A stretch of 26,200 nucleotides of DNA from Oscillospiraceae bacterium. GTDB lineage: Bacteria; Bacillota; Clostridia; Oscillospirales; Ruminococcaceae. This document shows, piece after piece, positions 24,624 through 26,200 of this stretch. Under the pieces are notes generated by a model, which searched no databases, was not told the origin of the DNA, and saw nothing but the letters and a program-made list of their open reading frames with translations. The translations under genes were made by a program, and so were the position numbers. The first letter of the stretch is position 1; each line of letters begins with the position of its first letter. The stretch lies in the NCBI GenBank assembly GCA_017394475.1, contig JAFPYQ010000451.1, positions 1 through 26,200 on the forward strand, read 5' to 3'.

Positions 24624-25151
24624 TCACAATTTCTTGAAAACGGTCATATGGACCTTTTTGCCAACAATGGAGATCTTGATCTCATCTGCGACCCTTCTGA
24701 GGATCGACTGTTCATACTTATCCCACTCGGAAAATTCTATGCTGCGGTTCACCAGGTCATCAAGTATATCATAGGGGAGATCCTCATTGAACTCCTCATC
24801 AGAGAGCATAGCCTTTTCAAAGGCATCCCTCAGTCTTCCGATAAAGGAATTGGCTGCATCGTTCTCATTTTTGGTGGAGGATGAAATGAATGCCTCTCTC
24901 TTCTCCCTGTCCATAACAGTCTCTGTGGTGATATGCAGCGAGATCTCATTGTTCCCGCTCTCGAGCCAGAAGGATGCCTTCAGATCACCTGTGATACTGT
25001 GTACAAGGCTCAGCATCTCCTCTGTGCAGAGCACCAGATGCAGTGTTTCCTTAGGACCCATGCCCTTGTACTGCGCAGTTTTCTCGGTCTGGGCAATTGC
25101 TTCCTTAAAGCCGTTCTCATTATTGTCGATCATGATAACATCAGACTTCAT
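24624..25151 (-). CDS. RsbW/SpoIIAB-like protein with degenerate ATP site
   Basis: The 175-aa protein resembles the GHKL anti-sigma kinases paired with STAS proteins: a long helix HLVLCTEEMLSLVHSITGD (38-56) followed by the strands ASFWLESGNNEISLHI and a C-terminal strand ending VHMTVFKKL. In SpoIIAB the N-box Glu and Asn bind Mg-ATP; here Glu44 is kept but the Asn position is Ser48. The DxG motif after the strands is replaced by TTE, and no clear glycine-rich lid is visible; instead a charged insertion (DREKREAFISSSTKNENDAA) follows. It therefore probably binds its partner without normal kinase activity. ATG 25151 has AAAGGAG 8 bases before it. Family call is from pattern only. Confidence 0.68.
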   Translation of the reverse strand: MKSDVIMIDNNENGFKEAIAQTEKTAQYKGMGPKETLHLVLCTEEMLSLVHSITGDLKASFWLESGNNEISLHITTETVMDREKREAFISSSTKNENDAANSFIGRLRDAFEKAMLSDEEFNEDLPYDILDDLVNRSIEFSEWDKYEQSILRRVADEIKISIVGKKVHMTVFKKL

Positions 25152-25223
25152 TCCTGATTCTCCTTTCATGGAAAACAACATTCACGCTGCGTTGTTTTCA
25201 GCCTTACCTGCAAATCCATTATA

Positions 25224-25252
25224 ATTTTATCACAAAAATCCCCAAAAATCAA
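25224..25252 (-). promoter_or_regulatory. Probable promoter of the STAS/RsbW-like pair
   Basis: On the minus strand TTGATT (25252-25247) and TAAAAT (25229-25224) have a 17-base spacer, in an AT-rich region about 75 bases before the first ATG. Confidence 0.55.
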
Positions 25253-25353
25253 GTACATTTTTATGCTTTTTAACATTTCTTTCAGTGATTTATGAAAATT
25301 GACGTAAAATGCGTTACAAAAGGGAATGTAAAAAACGCCCCAAAACAAAAAGC

Positions 25354-25393
25354 AGCCGCACAAAAAAACGTCTCTGCGTTTTTTTGTGCGGCT
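25354..25393. terminator. Strong 17-bp hairpin, probable terminator after the CutA-like gene
   Basis: AGCCGCACAAAAAAACG (25354-25370) and CGTTTTTTTGTGCGGCT (25377-25393) pair perfectly around TCTCTG. The A/T part inside the stem differs from a usual terminator, but short A/T runs lie outside on both sides (e.g. TTTTTTT at 25411-25417). It separates the gene at 25449 from the downstream STAS pair. Confidence 0.7.
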
Positions 25394-25448
25394 ATATATG
25401 TAATAGCGATTTTTTTACAGCCCGTGATCTCACGTTCACTGCTGTGCA

Positions 25449-25856
25449 TCATCTGTCGGTGCTGTCGAGCTTCTGATGATACATCATCAGGTTGCGGACA
25501 GACACTCTTATCTTACGGGATGCCGACAGTATGGGGATGATTATATAGTTATCATAGGCTGCATCATCATTTGCCTCGATGATATCGCCTATCTTGCCTG
25601 CAAGCCTCTTATTGGTATACACCTCGAGCAGAATGTCATCACGCTGATCTGCGGAGATACTGCCGAAAATATTCTCATCGATCTTGTAACCGGTGATGTT
25701 ATCTTCATCAGCCGTCATTTCGAGCCTGTATGTTCCGACCCTCTGCGCAACTGCATAGGCAATGAGCTTTTGTGATATCATCACATTCAGGCATTCTCTG
25801 AGGTCCTCAAGATTGTCAAACGCGATGCGGACTACACATAAATCATTCGGTTCCAT
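25449..25856 (-). CDS. Unknown protein, possibly CutA-like fold
   Basis: The 135-aa soluble protein starts MEPNDLCVVRIAFDNLEDLR with AAAAGGAG just upstream. The pattern of a first strand, a helix ending NVMISQKLIAYAVAQRV, a central strand pair, then DDILLEVYTNKRLAGKIGDIIEANDDAAYDNYIIIPI recalls the CutA ferredoxin-like fold (early strand, LAEKLAAC-type helix end, late YxxPEII-type strand). Metal-binding His/Cys of classical CutA are not evident. I rate this as fold-level guesswork. A perfect consensus promoter precedes it and a hairpin follows, so it seems monocistronic. Confidence 0.7.
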   Translation of the reverse strand: MEPNDLCVVRIAFDNLEDLRECLNVMISQKLIAYAVAQRVGTYRLEMTADEDNITGYKIDENIFGSISADQRDDILLEVYTNKRLAGKIGDIIEANDDAAYDNYIIIPILSASRKIRVSVRNLMMYHQKLDSTDR

Positions 25857-25938
25857 TTTGATCTCCTTTTCTGTTTCATCAGTTTACAGGTCTGTTCTCT
25901 GCGTGCATCTCATCTGCACAGCATAAAGTGCCTCTCTT

Positions 25939-25967
25939 ATTATACTTCATTTTCACCGGATTGTCAA
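25939..25967 (-). promoter_or_regulatory. Perfect sigma-A promoter of the CutA-like gene
   Basis: On the minus strand TTGACA (25967-25962) and TATAAT (25944-25939) are separated by 17 bases. The leader to the ATG at 25856 is about 75 bases. Confidence 0.88.
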
Positions 25968-26125
25968 GGCGGGCAAAGCCCTTTGTCACCGTAGACCGCA
26001 ACGACGAGATAAGCGGGTTCGTGGTATATCTCAACGAGAAACAGGCAGATATCAACAGCGTTCAAAGCTTGCTTTTAACAAGCAAGTGTGAGCCGCAGGC
26101 TCATTTCCATTCAGTAGGAGATTGA
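25968..26125 (+). other. Coding-like remnant without start
   Basis: The plus frame to TGA at 26123-26125 reads RRAKPFVTVDRNDEISGFVV and YLNEKQADINSVQSL, which looks like real protein. Its only upstream ATG (25928) lies within the promoter region of the opposite gene and has no ribosome binding site. The end of the frame runs into the hairpin cluster. It may be a gene fragment left by a rearrangement or insertion. I do not recognise the family. Confidence 0.35.
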
Positions 26126-26180
26126 ACTCCTACTGAATGGAAATATGGAACCCATGCCACTCAATGGCATGAACTGCCAT
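26068..26180. repeat. Cluster of consecutive inverted repeats at the window edge
   Basis: Four hairpins follow each other: CTTGCTT/AAGCAAG (26068-26086), TGAGCC/GGCTCA (26089-26103), a perfect 17-bp stem TTTCCATTCAGTAGGAG/CTCCTACTGAATGGAAA with loop ATTGAA (26104-26143), and CATGCCA/TGGCATG (26153-26171). The right arm of the last can instead pair with TGCCAT at 26175-26180. There is no T-run. This may be a structured RNA, a repeat element, or the end of a mobile element that continues outside the window. The last bases (26181-26200) are GC-rich without a gene visible. Confidence 0.75.
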
Positions 26181-26200
26181 TAGAGGCGGGGGACATAGCT

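Overview
The window looks like a chromosomal segment of a Gram-positive Clostridia/Oscillospiraceae bacterium, most like a Ruminococcus. The grounds are the gene content and order (dgt-dnaG-rpoD, divIC followed by an S1-domain gene, RNase J, Rrf2 and DivIC families), strong AAGGAG ribosome binding sites, consensus sigma-A promoters with 17-nt spacers, and fairly balanced base composition in genes with AT-rich gaps. This placement rests on reading the proteins, not on a search. Almost all DNA is coding, mostly housekeeping; the accessory-looking parts are the two ends.

Left, plus strand (1-6854): two tandem paralogous small membrane-protein genes, the first cut by the window edge, separated by a heptamer repeat array. 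Then come RNase J with a long N-terminal extension, an unrecognised 182-aa protein, glyA, an esterase and argJ, closed by a bidirectional terminator.

Middle, minus strand (6953-17003): a long, mostly tightly packed series. Reading in the direction of transcription: yigZ/IMPACT, dgt, dnaG, rpoD, an Rrf2-type regulator fused to a complete-looking TrpF domain, a lone ABC ATPase, a CobD-like aminotransferase, nusB, a TsaD paralogue, maf and a small membrane protein. Several neighbours overlap by one base or are a few bases apart, so translational coupling is likely.

Right of centre (17044-19873): a perfect consensus promoter drives a CmpB-like membrane protein that ends in a hairpin-rich 3' region. 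Convergent to it lie divIC and an S1-domain gene, then two tRNA-Gln genes (anticodons CUG and UUG) with their own promoter and terminator.

Right (19874-26200): a half-size ABC exporter with a degenerate ATPase site and no partner beside it is transcribed divergently from a secreted transglutaminase-like protein plus an aldose-1-epimerase-like gene. Convergent to these are a STAS protein with a RsbW/SpoIIAB-like partner that has lost key ATP-site residues, and a possible CutA-fold protein. The window ends in a cluster of inverted repeats and a coding-like remnant, possibly the edge of a mobile or repeated element.

The most notable items are the Rrf2-TrpF fusion, the degenerate partner-switch pair, the orphan degenerate ABC half-transporter, the tandem duplicated locus with a frame break at an A6 run, and the hairpin cluster at the right edge.
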